The notes: generated by a model from the letters alone, not told the origin. Positions 26,461 to 36,451 are shown, numbered from the stretch's first letter. The stretch is 44,361 bases of DNA from Sphingomicrobium sp. (GCA_025450755.1 JANWLR010000056.1:1-44361), one strand, 5' to 3'. Translations and numbers: made by a program.

Positions 26461-27291
26461 GTGCAACTTGCGACGGCGGCTTCGCGGCGCCACAGAGCCT
26501 CGGTGGACCCTTCTGCTCCCATTCTCTTTTTTGATTCCGGTGTCGGTGGACTGTCGGTGCTTGGGCCAATGCGCGCGCTGCTTACGACTGCACCAATTGT
26601 CTATGTCGCCGACAGCGCGGGCTTCCCCTATGGGAGGCGCAGCGACACCGAGATTGCGAGCCGCGTTCCGGCGCTGCTCGGCCGGATGGTCGAGCGATTT
26701 CATCCGCGCGTCGCGGTCATTGCCTGCAACACGGCCTCAACCATCGCGCTCGATCACGTTCGCTCGGCACTGGACTTGCCGGTTGTCGGGACTGTTCCCG
26801 CGATCAAGCCCGCTGCGGAAATGTCGAAGAGCCGAGTCTTGGGAGTGCTTGGAACCGAGGCGACGGTGCGCCAGGCCTACGTCGACGACCTCGCGACCAG
26901 GTTTGCATCGGACTGCACGATCATCCGTCATGGGTCGCACGAATTGGTCGAGCTTGCAGAGACCAAGCTGCGCGGCGAAGTCGTGGACGTCGATGCTGTC
27001 CGTGCTGCGGCCCAGCCGATGTTCGACGCTCCCGGAGGCGATCGCATCGACACAATTGTCCTTGCCTGCACGCATTTCCCCCTGCTCGAAGAGGAGCTTC
27101 GCGCCGCCTTTCCTCAGGTTGATTATGTCGACGGTGGGCGTGGCATCGCGCGGCGAATTGCATACCTCACCCGAGGCCAGCCTTGGCCCGTAGAGCCTCA
27201 GGCGGGAATTGCAGTCTTCACGGCTCCGCCTCCAGCCAATCTGCTGGACGCACTCGCCTCCTACGGGCTGACCGAGGTCAAGACTCTCTAA
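26461..27291 (+). CDS. murI: Glutamate racemase
   Basis: The enzyme interconverts L- and D-glutamate to supply peptidoglycan. The two catalytic cysteines are present in IACNTAS and LACTHFPLL, and the substrate-binding opening FFDSGVGGLSVL and YVADSAGFPYG are typical. With the GTG at 26461 (weak GGAA site upstream) the protein is 276 residues; a GTG at 26503 gives 262 residues, starts nearer the conserved core and leaves more space for a promoter divergent from plsY. The stop codon lies at the edge of the inverted repeat upstream of hemA. Confidence 0.94.
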   Translation: MQLATAASRRHRASVDPSAPILFFDSGVGGLSVLGPMRALLTTAPIVYVADSAGFPYGRRSDTEIASRVPALLGRMVERFHPRVAVIACNTASTIALDHVRSALDLPVVGTVPAIKPAAEMSKSRVLGVLGTEATVRQAYVDDLATRFASDCTIIRHGSHELVELAETKLRGEVVDVDAVRAAAQPMFDAPGGDRIDTIVLACTHFPLLEEELRAAFPQVDYVDGGRGIARRIAYLTRGQPWPVEPQAGIAVFTAPPPANLLDALASYGLTEVKTL

Positions 27292-27309
27292 TTGCGAGTC
27301 GTTCGCAAT
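27291..27309. promoter_or_regulatory. Fur-like inverted repeat upstream of hemA
   Basis: ATTGCGA (27291-27297) and TCGCAAT (27303-27309) are perfect arms around GTCGT. The outline TTGCGA-N4-TTCGCAA resembles Fur-type iron boxes seen in several proteobacteria. It lies between the murI stop and hemA, 53 bp before the hemA start, which suits iron control of heme synthesis. It could also be a terminator-like hairpin after murI, although no T tract follows. Confidence 0.4.
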
Positions 27310-27361
27310 GGAATTGGCGCGACCGCCTCGGTAAAGGCCGCAAAAGCGAAGGACGTAAGCG

Positions 27362-28573
27362 TTGGACTACGACCGCATCTTCAAATCCGCGATTGAGCGC
27401 CTTCACGACGAGGGCCGCTATCGCGTATTCATCGACATTTTGAGAACCAAGGGCAGTTTCCCGAATGCGCTTTGCTTCGGTGGCAACGGTCCCAAGCCGA
27501 TCACTGTCTGGTGCTCGAATGATTATCTCGGCATGGGCCAACATCCGGCCGTGGTCGCGGCAATGGAAGGAGCCCTGCGTGAAGTGGGAGCGGGCTCGGG
27601 CGGCACTCGCAACATCAGTGGCAACACCCACTACCACACCAAGCTCGAAAGTGAGCTTGCAAGCCTTCATGGCAAGGAAGGCGCACTGCTGTTTACCTCA
27701 GGCTATGTTTCGAATGAGGCGGCCTTGTCGACGCTTGGCCGTCTCCTTCCTGGATGCATCATCTTCTCGGACGAACTGAATCACGCCTCGATGATCGCCG
27801 GGATCAAGAACTCGGGCTGCGAGAAGCGCGTGTTCCGGCATAATGACCTGGCGCATCTGGAGGAGCAGCTCGCGGCTGAAGACCGGGGCACGCCGAAGCT
27901 CATTGCGTTCGAAAGCGTCTATTCGATGGATGCGGACATCGCGCCCATCGCCGCGATTTGCGATCTGGCCGACAGATATGACGCGCTCACCTATCTCGAC
28001 GAGGTCCACGCCGTCGGCATGTATGGTGACCAAGGCGGCGGAATTTCCGAGCGCGACCAGGTCGCCGACCGGCTGACGATCATCGAAGGCACGTTGGGCA
28101 AGGCCTTCGGCGTCATGGGCGGCTACATTACCGCCGACAGGACGATCATCGACTGCATTCGAAGCTACGCCCCTGGCTTCATCTTCACCACTTCACTGTC
28201 GCCGGTGCTGGCCGCCGGAGCGCTCGCCAGCGTTCGGCATCTCAAGGTTTCGAACGAGGAGCGCCGCGCGCAGCAGGAGGCTGCGGCCATGCTCAAGGCG
28301 AAGTTCGCCAGTGCGGGCCTGCCGCAGATGCCAAGTGTCACGCACATCGTGCCTTTGCTAATCGGCTGCCCCGTCAAGGCCAAGAAGATCAGCGATATCC
28401 TGCTCGCCGAGTACGGGCTTTACGTCCAGCCGATCAACTTCCCGACCGTCCCGCGCGGCGCCGAGCGCCTGCGCTTCACGCCTGGCCCGCTCCATACGCC
28501 AGAGATGATGGACGGGCTCGTCGAAGCCCTGCTGGAGATCTGGGACCGGTTGGAGCTCAGGGACGCGGCCTAG
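27362..28573 (+). CDS. hemA: 5-aminolevulinate synthase
   Basis: The PLP enzyme condenses glycine and succinyl-CoA to 5-aminolevulinate, the C4 route of tetrapyrrole synthesis that is typical of alphaproteobacteria. The 403-residue protein has the expected start [19 protein letters not shown], the glycine-rich [17 protein letters not shown] (77-92), [21 protein letters not shown] with the PLP-pyridine Asp, and the PLP lysine K247 in [11 protein letters not shown]. The start is TTG with a good AAGGACG site. A candidate iron box precedes it. An uncharacterised oxygenase gene follows after one base. Confidence 0.95.
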   Translation: MDYDRIFKSAIERLHDEGRYRVFIDILRTKGSFPNALCFGGNGPKPITVWCSNDYLGMGQHPAVVAAMEGALREVGAGSGGTRNISGNTHYHTKLESELASLHGKEGALLFTSGYVSNEAALSTLGRLLPGCIIFSDELNHASMIAGIKNSGCEKRVFRHNDLAHLEEQLAAEDRGTPKLIAFESVYSMDADIAPIAAICDLADRYDALTYLDEVHAVGMYGDQGGGISERDQVADRLTIIEGTLGKAFGVMGGYITADRTIIDCIRSYAPGFIFTTSLSPVLAAGALASVRHLKVSNEERRAQQEAAAMLKAKFASAGLPQMPSVTHIVPLLIGCPVKAKKISDILLAEYGLYVQPINFPTVPRGAERLRFTPGPLHTPEMMDGLVEALLEIWDRLELRDAA

Positions 28574-28574
28574 G

Positions 28575-29363
28575 ATGAACGTCCAGAAGTCCGTCAAGGC
28601 GAAGCCGAAATCCCCGGCATCGGTCGAGCAGCAGCTAACTTCGGCAGTGGACCGCGCACGGCTGCGAAAGAAACCGTTCGATCACATCTACATGGAAGGC
28701 GTGCTCGATCCCGCGACATATGACGCGCTGCTCGCGGCGATGCCGGACCGCCGCTTCTACCATGATCTCAAGCATCACGATGCTGTGCGCAAGGACGGCA
28801 GTAGTACGCGCCTGAGGATGTATCTCTACCCCGAGCTGCTTCGCCGGATGCCTGAAAAGCAGCGTTGTGCATGGATGCCGGTTGCCCGAGCGCTGTGCTC
28901 GAGGGAGCTGGAGCTGGCGTTCAAGCGAAAATTCCGACGTGCGCTGGAGGAGCGCTTCGGCAAGCCTGCAGAGAAGATCGGGGTGTACCCGATCCCGATC
29001 CTGCTTCGGGACCAGCCCGGCTATCGAATCGGCATCCACAGCGACGTCAAGAAGAAGGCGATCACCGTGCAGTTCTACATGCCGTCGGACGGCTCGCAGC
29101 GGCACATCGGCACGATCTTCCACGAAAGCAACAGCGGTCCGGGGGCGGAGCGCACAACTCAGATGCAGTTCATGCCGTCAACCGGTTACGCTTTCCCGGT
29201 TTCGCTGACGAAGAGCTGGCATAGTGCGGCGACAACGACGCCCGACGACGGCGAGCGCGTCTCGATGATGGTCACATATTATGTCGCCAATAGCTTCGCG
29301 CGCCGGCTTTACTGGAGAGCTCGACGCACTTTGCTCTCACTGGGGATCCACTCCGATCACTGA
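28575..29363 (+). CDS. Uncharacterised 2OG-Fe(II) oxygenase-like protein
   Basis: The product is 262 residues with a lysine-rich N-terminus. A double-stranded beta-helix oxygenase core is suggested by HxD at H155-S-D157 (YRIGIHSDVKKKAIT), a distal His H216 in TKSWHSA and an Arg at 228 (ERVSMMVTYY), the usual Fe(II) and 2-oxoglutarate set. HIGTIFHESNSGPG and FMPSTGYAFPVS lie between them. The substrate is unknown. It starts one base after the hemA stop and so is almost certainly on the hemA transcript; it may be a small-molecule or cell-surface-modification enzyme. Its 3' end overlaps the convergent ATP-grasp gene by 27 bp. Confidence 0.72.
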   Translation: MNVQKSVKAKPKSPASVEQQLTSAVDRARLRKKPFDHIYMEGVLDPATYDALLAAMPDRRFYHDLKHHDAVRKDGSSTRLRMYLYPELLRRMPEKQRCAWMPVARALCSRELELAFKRKFRRALEERFGKPAEKIGVYPIPILLRDQPGYRIGIHSDVKKKAITVQFYMPSDGSQRHIGTIFHESNSGPGAERTTQMQFMPSTGYAFPVSLTKSWHSAATTTPDDGERVSMMVTYYVANSFARRLYWRARRTLLSLGIHSDH

Positions 29364-30635
29364 CCAGGTTTGAGTTTCCGCTTCGCCCTGGGGGACATGG
29401 CCGCGCGCTCGCAAATGCCATGCGATCAACTCGCCCAGGCGATGATCGCAAAAGCCTGTCTCCATGAATCGCTGCATGAGGTCCATGTCGGGGCCGCGAT
29501 TTCCCTCGATCAGGATCGGACCGTTCTCGTCGATCGCGATATCCCATCCGATCAGCAACCGGTCGGCAAAGAGGAAGTGCGCCTGGACGGCGAGATCCTT
29601 GACCTCCTCCCAATAGGGTAATCGCGTTCCTTCGATACGGGCTCGCGTGCTCGGGTGTACGCTCGTCCAGCCAAGGCGCGCATCCGCACCGAGATTGCTT
29701 GCGACACCGAGGCATCCGTCGTTCAAGGACACGGCGCAGGCGAGCCCTCCGGCGTGGATATTATCAACGGTGCGATTGGCACCAAATGACATCCGGAAAA
29801 CTGACGCGACGAGCTCGGGTTTTCCATTTTCATCGATCATGGTCACTGCGCGGACCGTCGGCGTGGCCCCTGAAGTCAGCAGCTCAAGCGCTGGATGCGG
29901 CCGAACACGCTTCTGCACGATGATCGGCCGGCCTTTGGTTCGCAGGTGAGCGATCAACTCCTGATCGCCCAATTCCCGCCTGCCGTTGACCCAGGCCCTC
30001 GGGCCAATCCGGTCCCATCGCTCCGCGCCTCTGCCACCCGATCCGATCAGCGGCTTCACGAACAGGTCACAATCCGGAAGCTCGGAAGGATCAACCGGGC
30101 TGCCGTCAACCACCATCTCGCAAGCAACGCAGCGGAGTTCGGCCGCCGCGCAGCGCTCGGCGAACAATTGTTTATGGCCAAGCGGCGAGCCGCTCTTGCC
30201 GCGCAGGAGCGCGTAGATTCCGCGCTTGGTCTCGCAGCGCTGAAGGAAGGTCGGCGCGCGGCGAACACCATCGCGGTGGAGCGAAAGAATATAATACCAG
30301 GGCCCGACGATCCCTGCCGACCCATAGAGACGGAGCTGTTCGGCGAACTGGACAAGCAAGCCTTTTCCTTCACGGCGCCGGATGATCGGACCGTTCCGAA
30401 GCGTGAACCAAAAGGCCGCGAGCGGGACAGCGACCGGTGCCAGCAACAAGCCAATCAAGAGCTCGATAATCTCTCGCGCGCTGTCTGGATGCCAGTAGCG
30501 GCGAGCGAAGACCCAGCGGATGTCCCTCGCCGCGGCCGTAGGTGCATTGGAACCGGCGCGAATTGCGATCGGAAGCCCGGCAATCGCATAGATCGTCCGC
30601 TCGAGCTCGCTCGCGATGCTCCGGCCGATCGACAT
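29337..30635 (-). CDS. Sugar-transfer-associated ATP-grasp family protein
   Basis: The 432-residue product has one hydrophobic segment (about 58-78) and a C-terminal ATP-grasp region. Recognisable elements are DCDLFVKPLIGSGGRGAE (lysine and Gly-rich nucleotide loop), PIIVQKRVRPHPAL, DNIHAGGLACAVSLNDG and the metal-binding end IGWDIAIDENGPILIEGN. This pattern matches the alpha-L-glutamate-ligase-related ATP-grasp family found beside polysaccharide genes; it probably makes an amide or ester bond on a surface glycan. I take the ATG at 30635, with AAGGAAG five bases before it, over the GTG at 30665. It converges on the 2OG oxygenase. Confidence 0.78.
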   Translation of the reverse strand: MSIGRSIASELERTIYAIAGLPIAIRAGSNAPTAAARDIRWVFARRYWHPDSAREIIELLIGLLLAPVAVPLAAFWFTLRNGPIIRRREGKGLLVQFAEQLRLYGSAGIVGPWYYILSLHRDGVRRAPTFLQRCETKRGIYALLRGKSGSPLGHKQLFAERCAAAELRCVACEMVVDGSPVDPSELPDCDLFVKPLIGSGGRGAERWDRIGPRAWVNGRRELGDQELIAHLRTKGRPIIVQKRVRPHPALELLTSGATPTVRAVTMIDENGKPELVASVFRMSFGANRTVDNIHAGGLACAVSLNDGCLGVASNLGADARLGWTSVHPSTRARIEGTRLPYWEEVKDLAVQAHFLFADRLLIGWDIAIDENGPILIEGNRGPDMDLMQRFMETGFCDHRLGELIAWHLRARGHVPQGEAETQTWSVIGVDPQ

Positions 30636-30770
30636 GGGGCTTCCTTGCCTAATGCAGTTGGCCACAGCTTAGACCGGGTTCGCGTGTCCTTGCTAACGAT
30701 TTCACGGAAGGTCGCGACTTACGCGCTTCGGACAGTGGCGCATTGCGAGTGAGGGAGCTACGTTAAGTTC

Positions 30771-31217
30771 ATGCGCATCGCACTTGCCGCCGATCACGCC
30801 GGATATCTGCTGAAGGACGAACTCGCGAGCTGGCTTGCCGAACAGGGCCATGAAGTCAAAGATCTCGGCACGAACGGACCGGAGAGTGTCGATTATCCCC
30901 AGTATGGCGCCAAGGTCGCGATGGAGGTTGCCCTCGGCAACGCAGATCGCGGAATCGCCATTTGCGGCTCGGGGATCGGCATTTCCATCGCAGTGAATCG
31001 GAACCTCGAGTGCCGCTGCGCGCGCGTGAGCGACCCCCTGTCGGCGCAGCTTTCCCGCGAGCATAATGACGCGAACGTGCTCGCGCTGGGTGCCCGTCTC
31101 ATCGGCAGCGACATGGCGAAAGCCTGCGTCGATGCCTTCCTCAGCACCGATTTCGCAGGCGGGCGCCACCGGCGCCGCGTCGAACAACTCTCCCACGAAA
31201 TGCAGGATTCCGACTGA
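30771..31217 (+). CDS. rpiB: Ribose 5-phosphate isomerase B
   Basis: The 148-residue enzyme interconverts ribose 5-phosphate and ribulose 5-phosphate. The RpiB/LacAB opening [17 protein letters not shown], the catalytic Cys in [15 protein letters not shown] and the [18 protein letters not shown] segment are all typical. It starts a plus-strand operon with glyA, nrdR and a methyltransferase; the glyA ATG overlaps its TGA by one base (TGATG). The 135 bp upstream separate it from the ATP-grasp gene and should hold divergent promoters. Confidence 0.95.
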   Translation: MRIALAADHAGYLLKDELASWLAEQGHEVKDLGTNGPESVDYPQYGAKVAMEVALGNADRGIAICGSGIGISIAVNRNLECRCARVSDPLSAQLSREHNDANVLALGARLIGSDMAKACVDAFLSTDFAGGRHRRRVEQLSHEMQDSD

Positions 31218-32536
31218 TGGCTACCGCCGCCGAACTTGACCGCGAACAGAACTACCGTGTTCCGCACGGATTTTTCACCGGCGGCCTGAGCGAGAACGAC
31301 CCGGCGGTCGAGAAAGCAATCGATGACGAGCTTCGCCGCCAGCAGACGCAGATCGAGCTGATCGCGTCGGAAAATATCGTCAGCAAGGCGGTGCTTGAGG
31401 CCCAGGGATCGGTACTAACGAACAAATATGCCGAGGGCTATCCAGGCCGCCGCTACTATCAAGGCTGCGCACCCTCTGATGCAGTCGAAACGCTCGCGAT
31501 TGAGCGGGCGAAAAAGCTGTTCGGCTGTGGCTTCGCGAACGTCCAGCCGCACTCCGGCGCGCAGGCCAATGGCGCTGTGATGCTGGCGCTGCTGAAGCCC
31601 GGCGACACGATCATGGGCCTAAGCCTCGCGGCGGGCGGCCATTTGACCCACGGCGCGCCGCCTGCCCAGTCCGGCAAGTGGTTCAATGCCGTCCAATATG
31701 GTGTTCGCCCCGACGATCACCTAGTCGACTTCGAGGAACTCGAGCGGCTCGCGAAGGAACATCGGCCAAAGCTGATCATCGCCGGCGGATCGGCCTATCC
31801 GCGTCATTTCGACTTCGCGCGCTTCCGCCAGATCTGCGACGAGGTCGGCGCCTTGTTCCTCGTCGACATGGCCCATTTTGCAGGCCTTGTGGCCGCAGGC
31901 GAACACCCGACGCCGTTCGGCCATGCTCACGTGGTGACAACCACAACGCACAAGACGTTGCGCGGACCGCGCGGCGGCATGGTGCTGACCGACGACGAGG
32001 ATATCGCGAAGAAGATCAATTCTGCCGTCTTTCCCGGGCTTCAGGGTGGTCCACTGATGCACGTCATCGCCGCCAAGGCGGTCGCATTCGGCGAAGCGTT
32101 GCAGCCCGAGTTCAAGGCCTATGCGAAGGCCGTCATCGCCAATGCAAAGACACTTGCGAACCGCCTGAAAGAACGGGGCTCGGACCTGGTCGCCGGCGGC
32201 ACGGACACGCATGTTTCGCTCGTCGACCTGCGTCCGCTCGGCCTGACCGGCAAAGATGCGGATGAGAGCCTCGAGCGTGCAGGCATCACCTGCAACAAGA
32301 ACGGCGTTCCGTTCGACCCGCTCCCGCCGGTCAAGACGAGCGGCATCCGCGTCGGCTCGCCGGCGGGTACGACGCGCGGGTTCGGCAAGACGGAGTTCCG
32401 CGACATCGGCGACATGGTCGCCGACGTGCTGGACGGCCTTGCCAAGAACGGCATCGAGAACAACGGTAGCGCTGAGCGGCAAGTCAACGAGCGGGTCCGC
32501 GAGCTGTGCGCGCGTTTCCCGATCTACCAGGGGTGA
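31217..32536 (+). CDS. glyA: Serine hydroxymethyltransferase
   Basis: The PLP enzyme converts serine and tetrahydrofolate to glycine and 5,10-methylenetetrahydrofolate, the main source of one-carbon units. The 439-residue protein has [37 protein letters not shown], the PLP lysine in [16 protein letters not shown] and [15 protein letters not shown]. The N-terminus is extended by about 20 residues compared with E. coli, as usual in this group. It provides glycine for the neighbouring ALA synthase reaction, but that link is only contextual. Confidence 0.97.
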   Translation: MATAAELDREQNYRVPHGFFTGGLSENDPAVEKAIDDELRRQQTQIELIASENIVSKAVLEAQGSVLTNKYAEGYPGRRYYQGCAPSDAVETLAIERAKKLFGCGFANVQPHSGAQANGAVMLALLKPGDTIMGLSLAAGGHLTHGAPPAQSGKWFNAVQYGVRPDDHLVDFEELERLAKEHRPKLIIAGGSAYPRHFDFARFRQICDEVGALFLVDMAHFAGLVAAGEHPTPFGHAHVVTTTTHKTLRGPRGGMVLTDDEDIAKKINSAVFPGLQGGPLMHVIAAKAVAFGEALQPEFKAYAKAVIANAKTLANRLKERGSDLVAGGTDTHVSLVDLRPLGLTGKDADESLERAGITCNKNGVPFDPLPPVKTSGIRVGSPAGTTRGFGKTEFRDIGDMVADVLDGLAKNGIENNGSAERQVNERVRELCARFPIYQG

Positions 32537-32550
32537 GGCAGAGCTAGAGG

Positions 32551-33030
32551 ATGCGATGCCCCTTTTGCGCGCACGAGGACAGCCAGGTGAAGGACAGCCG
32601 CCCGAGCGAGGACGGCGCCGCCATTCGCCGTCGGCGCCAATGCGAAGCGTGCGGGGCGCGCTTCACGACGTTCGAACGTGTCCAGCTAAGAGACCTCTCC
32701 GTCATCAAGAAGGACGGGAAACGCGAGCCGTTCGACCGCGAGAAGCTCGCCCGGGCGATCGGTCACGCAACGCGCAAGCGCGAGATCGACGCGGCACGCA
32801 TTGATCGGCTGGTGAGCGGCGTTCAGCGGCAAATGGAGACGCTTGGCGACGAAGTCGCATCCGTGCGGATCGGCGAGGCGGTCATGGCCGGTCTCAAGGC
32901 GCTCGACCATGTCGCCTACATTCGGTTTGCGAGCATCTACAAGGATTTTAGCGAACCCGGGGATTTCGCCGAAATCGCCGAGCGCGTCGAAAAGGAAACC
33001 ACTCCGCCAGGCCACGACAGGCTGCTGTGA
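32551..33030 (+). CDS. nrdR: Transcriptional repressor NrdR
   Basis: The 159-residue protein represses ribonucleotide reductase genes. The N-terminal zinc ribbon uses C3, C6, C31 and C34 (RCPFC and CEACGARF) and the ATP-cone domain follows, with [16 protein letters not shown] (about 50-65) and the C-terminal [14 protein letters not shown]. It is the third gene of the rpiB operon, 14 bp after glyA, with AGAGG just before the ATG. The methyltransferase gene overlaps its stop by four bases (GTGA). Confidence 0.97.
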   Translation: MRCPFCAHEDSQVKDSRPSEDGAAIRRRRQCEACGARFTTFERVQLRDLSVIKKDGKREPFDREKLARAIGHATRKREIDAARIDRLVSGVQRQMETLGDEVASVRIGEAVMAGLKALDHVAYIRFASIYKDFSEPGDFAEIAERVEKETTPPGHDRLL

Positions 33031-33755
33031 CCGCTGGAGCGAACAAGCCCGTTATCGTTCTCGTCCATCCGCAGCTCGGCCAGAACATCGGCAAGGCGGC
33101 GCGGGCGATGCTCAACTTCGGCTTGACCGAGATGCGGCTGGTGAAGCCGCGCGACGGCTGGCCCAATCCTGACGCTGGCCCGGCAGCAAGCGGTGCAGAC
33201 ATCGTGCTCGAGCAGGCGGCTGTGTTCGAGACGGTCGAGGATGCCATTACCGACTGCAACCAGGTGTTCGCTTCGACCGTCCGCCGCCGCGACCTGGTGA
33301 TGCCCGTGCTTGGGCCAGACGAGATGGCCGAGCGGATCACGAATGCACCGGGAAAGAGCGCAATCCTGTTTGGGCGAGAGCGCTCGGGCCTCGAGACCGA
33401 GGAGGTCGCGCTTGCCAACGCGATCGTGACCGTTCCAATTAACCCCGAGTTCGCCTCTCTGAACCTCGCTCAGGCCGTGATCCTCCTTGCCTACGAATGG
33501 TCAAAGCGGCGCGATCTTGCCCAGCCGACCTCGAAGGAAACTGAGCCGACTGCGCCGCACGGCGAGCTCGAAGGTCTGATCGGGCAGCTCAACGGCGAGC
33601 TCGAGGCGAAAGGTTATTTTCATCCGCCCTCGCGCACTAAGGCTACCAAGAACACGCTTCGGACGATCTTCACCAAGGCTTGCTGGTCTTCGCGCGAAGT
33701 CAAAGCCGTGCGGGGCATAATCCGCGCGCTCGTCGGAGCGCCTCGCCGCCGCTAG
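33027..33755 (+). CDS. TrmJ-type tRNA/rRNA methyltransferase (SPOUT family)
   Basis: The 242-residue enzyme belongs to the SpoU/TrmH group of 2'-O-ribose methyltransferases, closest by pattern to TrmJ, which modifies position 32 of tRNAs. Family motifs are [39 protein letters not shown] and [23 protein letters not shown], the last two forming the knotted SAM-binding site. The start is a GTG in the four-base overlap with nrdR. It ends the operon; no strong terminator follows. Confidence 0.88.
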   Translation: MTAGANKPVIVLVHPQLGQNIGKAARAMLNFGLTEMRLVKPRDGWPNPDAGPAASGADIVLEQAAVFETVEDAITDCNQVFASTVRRRDLVMPVLGPDEMAERITNAPGKSAILFGRERSGLETEEVALANAIVTVPINPEFASLNLAQAVILLAYEWSKRRDLAQPTSKETEPTAPHGELEGLIGQLNGELEAKGYFHPPSRTKATKNTLRTIFTKACWSSREVKAVRGIIRALVGAPRRR

Positions 33756-33824
33756 CCGAAACGGAATCGCGTCTGGTGCCGCCCTGTGGCATTGGCTGCA
33801 ACTCCAGTCTCGAGGAGAGTCCGG

Positions 33825-34076
33825 ATGCTTATCCTTCTTGCCGCTCTTGCGGCAGCGGCGGATCCTTCAGCGGCCCAGCAGGCCAAGAACGACGATCCGG
33901 TCGTCTGCAAGCGCGACCATATTTCGGAAGTCGGCACGCACATGCAGCCCAAACCCGTCTGCATGAAGAAATCCGAGTGGGATATCGTTGAAAAGCACAC
34001 CCAGACAGAGCTCCAGTCGCTTCGCGAACGCAGCTCGTTCGACCCGGGCATGGCTGACGGCCACAGACCGCAATAG
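33825..34076 (+). CDS. Small secreted or periplasmic protein with two cysteines
   Basis: The 83-residue protein begins with a hydrophobic stretch ending in PSAAQQ, a probable signal peptide cleaved near residue 18. The mature part is polar, with Cys in VVCKRDH and KPVCMKKSEWD, which could form a disulfide or bind a metal, and a C-terminal helix-like segment. GAGGAG precedes the ATG by eight bases; the frame is open upstream, but no better start is seen. I do not recognise a named family, though short secreted proteins of this style are common in sphingomonads. Confidence 0.6.
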   Translation: MLILLAALAAAADPSAAQQAKNDDPVVCKRDHISEVGTHMQPKPVCMKKSEWDIVEKHTQTELQSLRERSSFDPGMADGHRPQ

Positions 34077-34227
34077 GCCCCTCGGCTTGCAATTGGCGCT
34101 TCTCTTCACTAGGTGCGCCGCTCGCAATTGATCCCGCATGCCCGGTGAAGCGGTGATCGCGCCTGATGCAAGTCCAGGCGGTGCGGTCCCCGGGCGCACA
34201 GACGAAACGCGAATTGGAGAACCACAC

Positions 34228-34842
34228 GTGACGAAGCGCACCAGCGCCAAATACAAGCTCGACCGCCGCATGGGCGAGAACGTCTTCGGACGGCCCAAGA
34301 GCCCGGTCAACCGCCGCGAATATGGCCCCGGCCAGCACGGCCAACGCCGCAAGGGCAAGCTCAGCGACTATGGCATCCAGCTGCGCGCGAAGCAGAAGCT
34401 GAAGGGCTATTACGGCGACATCACCGAGAAGCAGTTCAAGAAGAACTATCAGGACGCGATCAAGATGAAGGGCGACGCGTCGCAGAACCTCATCGGACTC
34501 CTCGAGCGCCGGCTCGATATGGTCGTCTATCGCGCCAAATTCGCGCCCACGATCTGGGCCGCGCGCCAGCTTGTCAGCCATGGGCACGTTCGAGTGAATG
34601 GAGTGAAGTGCAATATTGCGTCGCGCCGAGTGAACATCGGCGATGTGGTCGAGCTCGGCTCCAAGGCGCAGGAGATGGCGCTGGTGATCGAGGCGCAGAG
34701 CCTCGCCGAGCGCGACATTCCCGATTATGTGGTTCCCGACGGCACCTCGAAGATCAGCTTCACTCGCGTTCCGAAGCTCGACGAAGTGCCCTATCCGGTG
34801 CGGATGGAGCCGAACCTCGTGATCGAATTCTATTCGCGCTAA
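34228..34842 (+). CDS. rpsD: 30S ribosomal protein S4
   Basis: The 204-residue protein binds 16S rRNA and nucleates 30S assembly. I use the GTG at 34228, which follows GGAGA by eight bases and gives the normal N-terminus [15 protein letters not shown]; an ATG at 34138 would add 30 foreign residues. The S4 RNA-binding domain (about 93-155) contains [17 protein letters not shown] and [18 protein letters not shown] clear terminator follows 22 bp after the stop. The 151-bp gap upstream should contain its own promoter. Confidence 0.97.
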   Translation: MTKRTSAKYKLDRRMGENVFGRPKSPVNRREYGPGQHGQRRKGKLSDYGIQLRAKQKLKGYYGDITEKQFKKNYQDAIKMKGDASQNLIGLLERRLDMVVYRAKFAPTIWAARQLVSHGHVRVNGVKCNIASRRVNIGDVVELGSKAQEMALVIEAQSLAERDIPDYVVPDGTSKISFTRVPKLDEVPYPVRMEPNLVIEFYSR

Positions 34843-34864
34843 GCGAGCTTATCGCGGGGTTGAT

Positions 34865-34891
34865 AAGGGCGGTCGTTCGGCCGCCCTTTTT
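34865..34891. terminator. Intrinsic terminator of rpsD
   Basis: AAGGGCGG (34865-34872) pairs with CCGCCCTT (34881-34888) around TCGTTCGG, followed by TTT. The T run touches the stop codon of the convergent arabinofuranosidase gene, so the hairpin may serve both. Confidence 0.85.
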
Positions 34892-36441
34892 CATTGCAGC
34901 TTCAGAACCGCAACGGACTTGCCCGGCACGCTCACCTGCAGCTTGCCTGCCGACCAGCGCGCGCTCGTGAACGGGACCGGGTGCACCTGTTCGGGCTGGC
35001 CGAAATCATTGCGTGCATCCATTTTCGACGCGGTGAGCAGCTCGCCGGTGACTCGGACCGCTCCTGCACCGTTCAGCGCCAGCGACACGTCGGCGCTCTC
35101 GTTCGGATCTGCATTGATAAGGCCAATATAGGTCGCGCCGTCTCTCCCGCGCGCCGCTGTCACGTCGATCGCCGGCACGGTCTCACTTCCAAGCGAGTAG
35201 TTCGGCGTGGAAACGTTCACAGATAGCGCCGTCGCCCCCTGGAACGGCCGGTACATCAGGAATGCGTAATAGGTAGGCGTCAGCACCATCCGTGCACCGT
35301 CGGTTCGGATCATCGATTGCAGAACGTTCACCATCTGCGCGATGTTCGCCATTCGCACGCGATCAGCGTGACGCATGAAGATGTGGAAGTTGGTCGCGGC
35401 CACGAGAGCGTCGCGGAGCGTATTCTCCTGCACAAGGAATGCTGGGTTTGAGCCGGGTGCGGGGTCGTACCAGGTGCCCCACTCGTCGACCATCAAGCCG
35501 ACCTTCTTTTGAGGGTCGGCCTTATCCATTATCGCTTCGTGATGCTCGATCATGTCCTCGAGCTGACGCGTCCGCCCCAGGGTCGATGCCCATTCGCTCT
35601 CCGGGAAGCCGATGGCCGATCCCTTGTGCTCCCAGTTGCCGGTCGGCACCGTGTAGTAATGGAGCGAGATGCCATAAAAAGGCGATGGCGCGTGATAAGG
35701 CCCCTGCGCCTGCATCAGCACGTCGGTCCAGTGATAGTCTCGGTCGCTGGCACCCGAAGCGATCAGCTTCGGGCCGATTTGCAGATAGGTTGCGAAGCGG
35801 CGCATGATCGCCGAGGCTTCCTCGGCAGTCTGATCCCCGCCACAGCCCCACATCTCATTGCCGAGGCCGACATAGTCCAGCTTCCACGGCTTCTCGCGTC
35901 CGTTCGCGCGCCGCTCGTCGGCGACACTGGAGCGCAACGAGGAACTTACATATTCGACCCACTCGCGAGCCTCGGCGGGGGTCCCACTGCCGAGATTGAC
36001 GCTGAGATAGGTCTTCGCCCCGATCAGCTCGGCGAAGTTGAAATATTCGTCCGTTCCGAACTGGTTTCGCTGTTCGACTCCGCCCCAGCTGTAATTGACC
36101 GTCACCGGGCGTTTGTCCCGCGGGCCAATTCCGTTCCGCCAATGATAAGTGTCCGCGTAACACCCGCCGGGCCAGCGGACGACCGGGACATGCAGTCGCT
36201 GAAGCGCCTCGACGACATCCCGTCGATATCCGCCGATGTTAGGGATCGAGGAATCTGGCCCGACCCAGATGCCATCCTCGATTCCGCGGCCGAGTTCTTC
36301 GGCGAACTGGCCGAAGATTTCCGGCGCGATCTGCGCCCCCGGCGCGCGCGTGTCGATCGTCGCAGTTGCCCTAATCGCGGCCCCGGATTCCGACGGCGCG
36401 GAATATACAAGCAGTGCTGCTGCAATGGCCGTCGCTCTCAT
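34891..36441 (-). CDS. GH51 alpha-L-arabinofuranosidase, secreted
   Basis: The 516-residue enzyme releases arabinose from plant arabinan or arabinoxylan. The signal peptide ends near residue 21. The GH51 barrel holds the acid/base glutamate E196 in GLGNEMWGCGG and the nucleophile E320 in VGLMVDEWGTWYDP; VRWPGGCYADTYHWRNGIGP is the typical substrate-binding stretch. The C-terminal part is the beta-sandwich of the family. It is monocistronic with a LacI-type palindrome 10 bp before the ATG, so it is probably induced by arabinose-containing sugars. The regulator is not in the window. Confidence 0.92.
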   Translation of the reverse strand: MRATAIAAALLVYSAPSESGAAIRATATIDTRAPGAQIAPEIFGQFAEELGRGIEDGIWVGPDSSIPNIGGYRRDVVEALQRLHVPVVRWPGGCYADTYHWRNGIGPRDKRPVTVNYSWGGVEQRNQFGTDEYFNFAELIGAKTYLSVNLGSGTPAEAREWVEYVSSSLRSSVADERRANGREKPWKLDYVGLGNEMWGCGGDQTAEEASAIMRRFATYLQIGPKLIASGASDRDYHWTDVLMQAQGPYHAPSPFYGISLHYYTVPTGNWEHKGSAIGFPESEWASTLGRTRQLEDMIEHHEAIMDKADPQKKVGLMVDEWGTWYDPAPGSNPAFLVQENTLRDALVAATNFHIFMRHADRVRMANIAQMVNVLQSMIRTDGARMVLTPTYYAFLMYRPFQGATALSVNVSTPNYSLGSETVPAIDVTAARGRDGATYIGLINADPNESADVSLALNGAGAVRVTGELLTASKMDARNDFGQPEQVHPVPFTSARWSAGKLQVSVPGKSVAVLKLQ

Positions 36442-36451
36442 GGTCGCTCCT

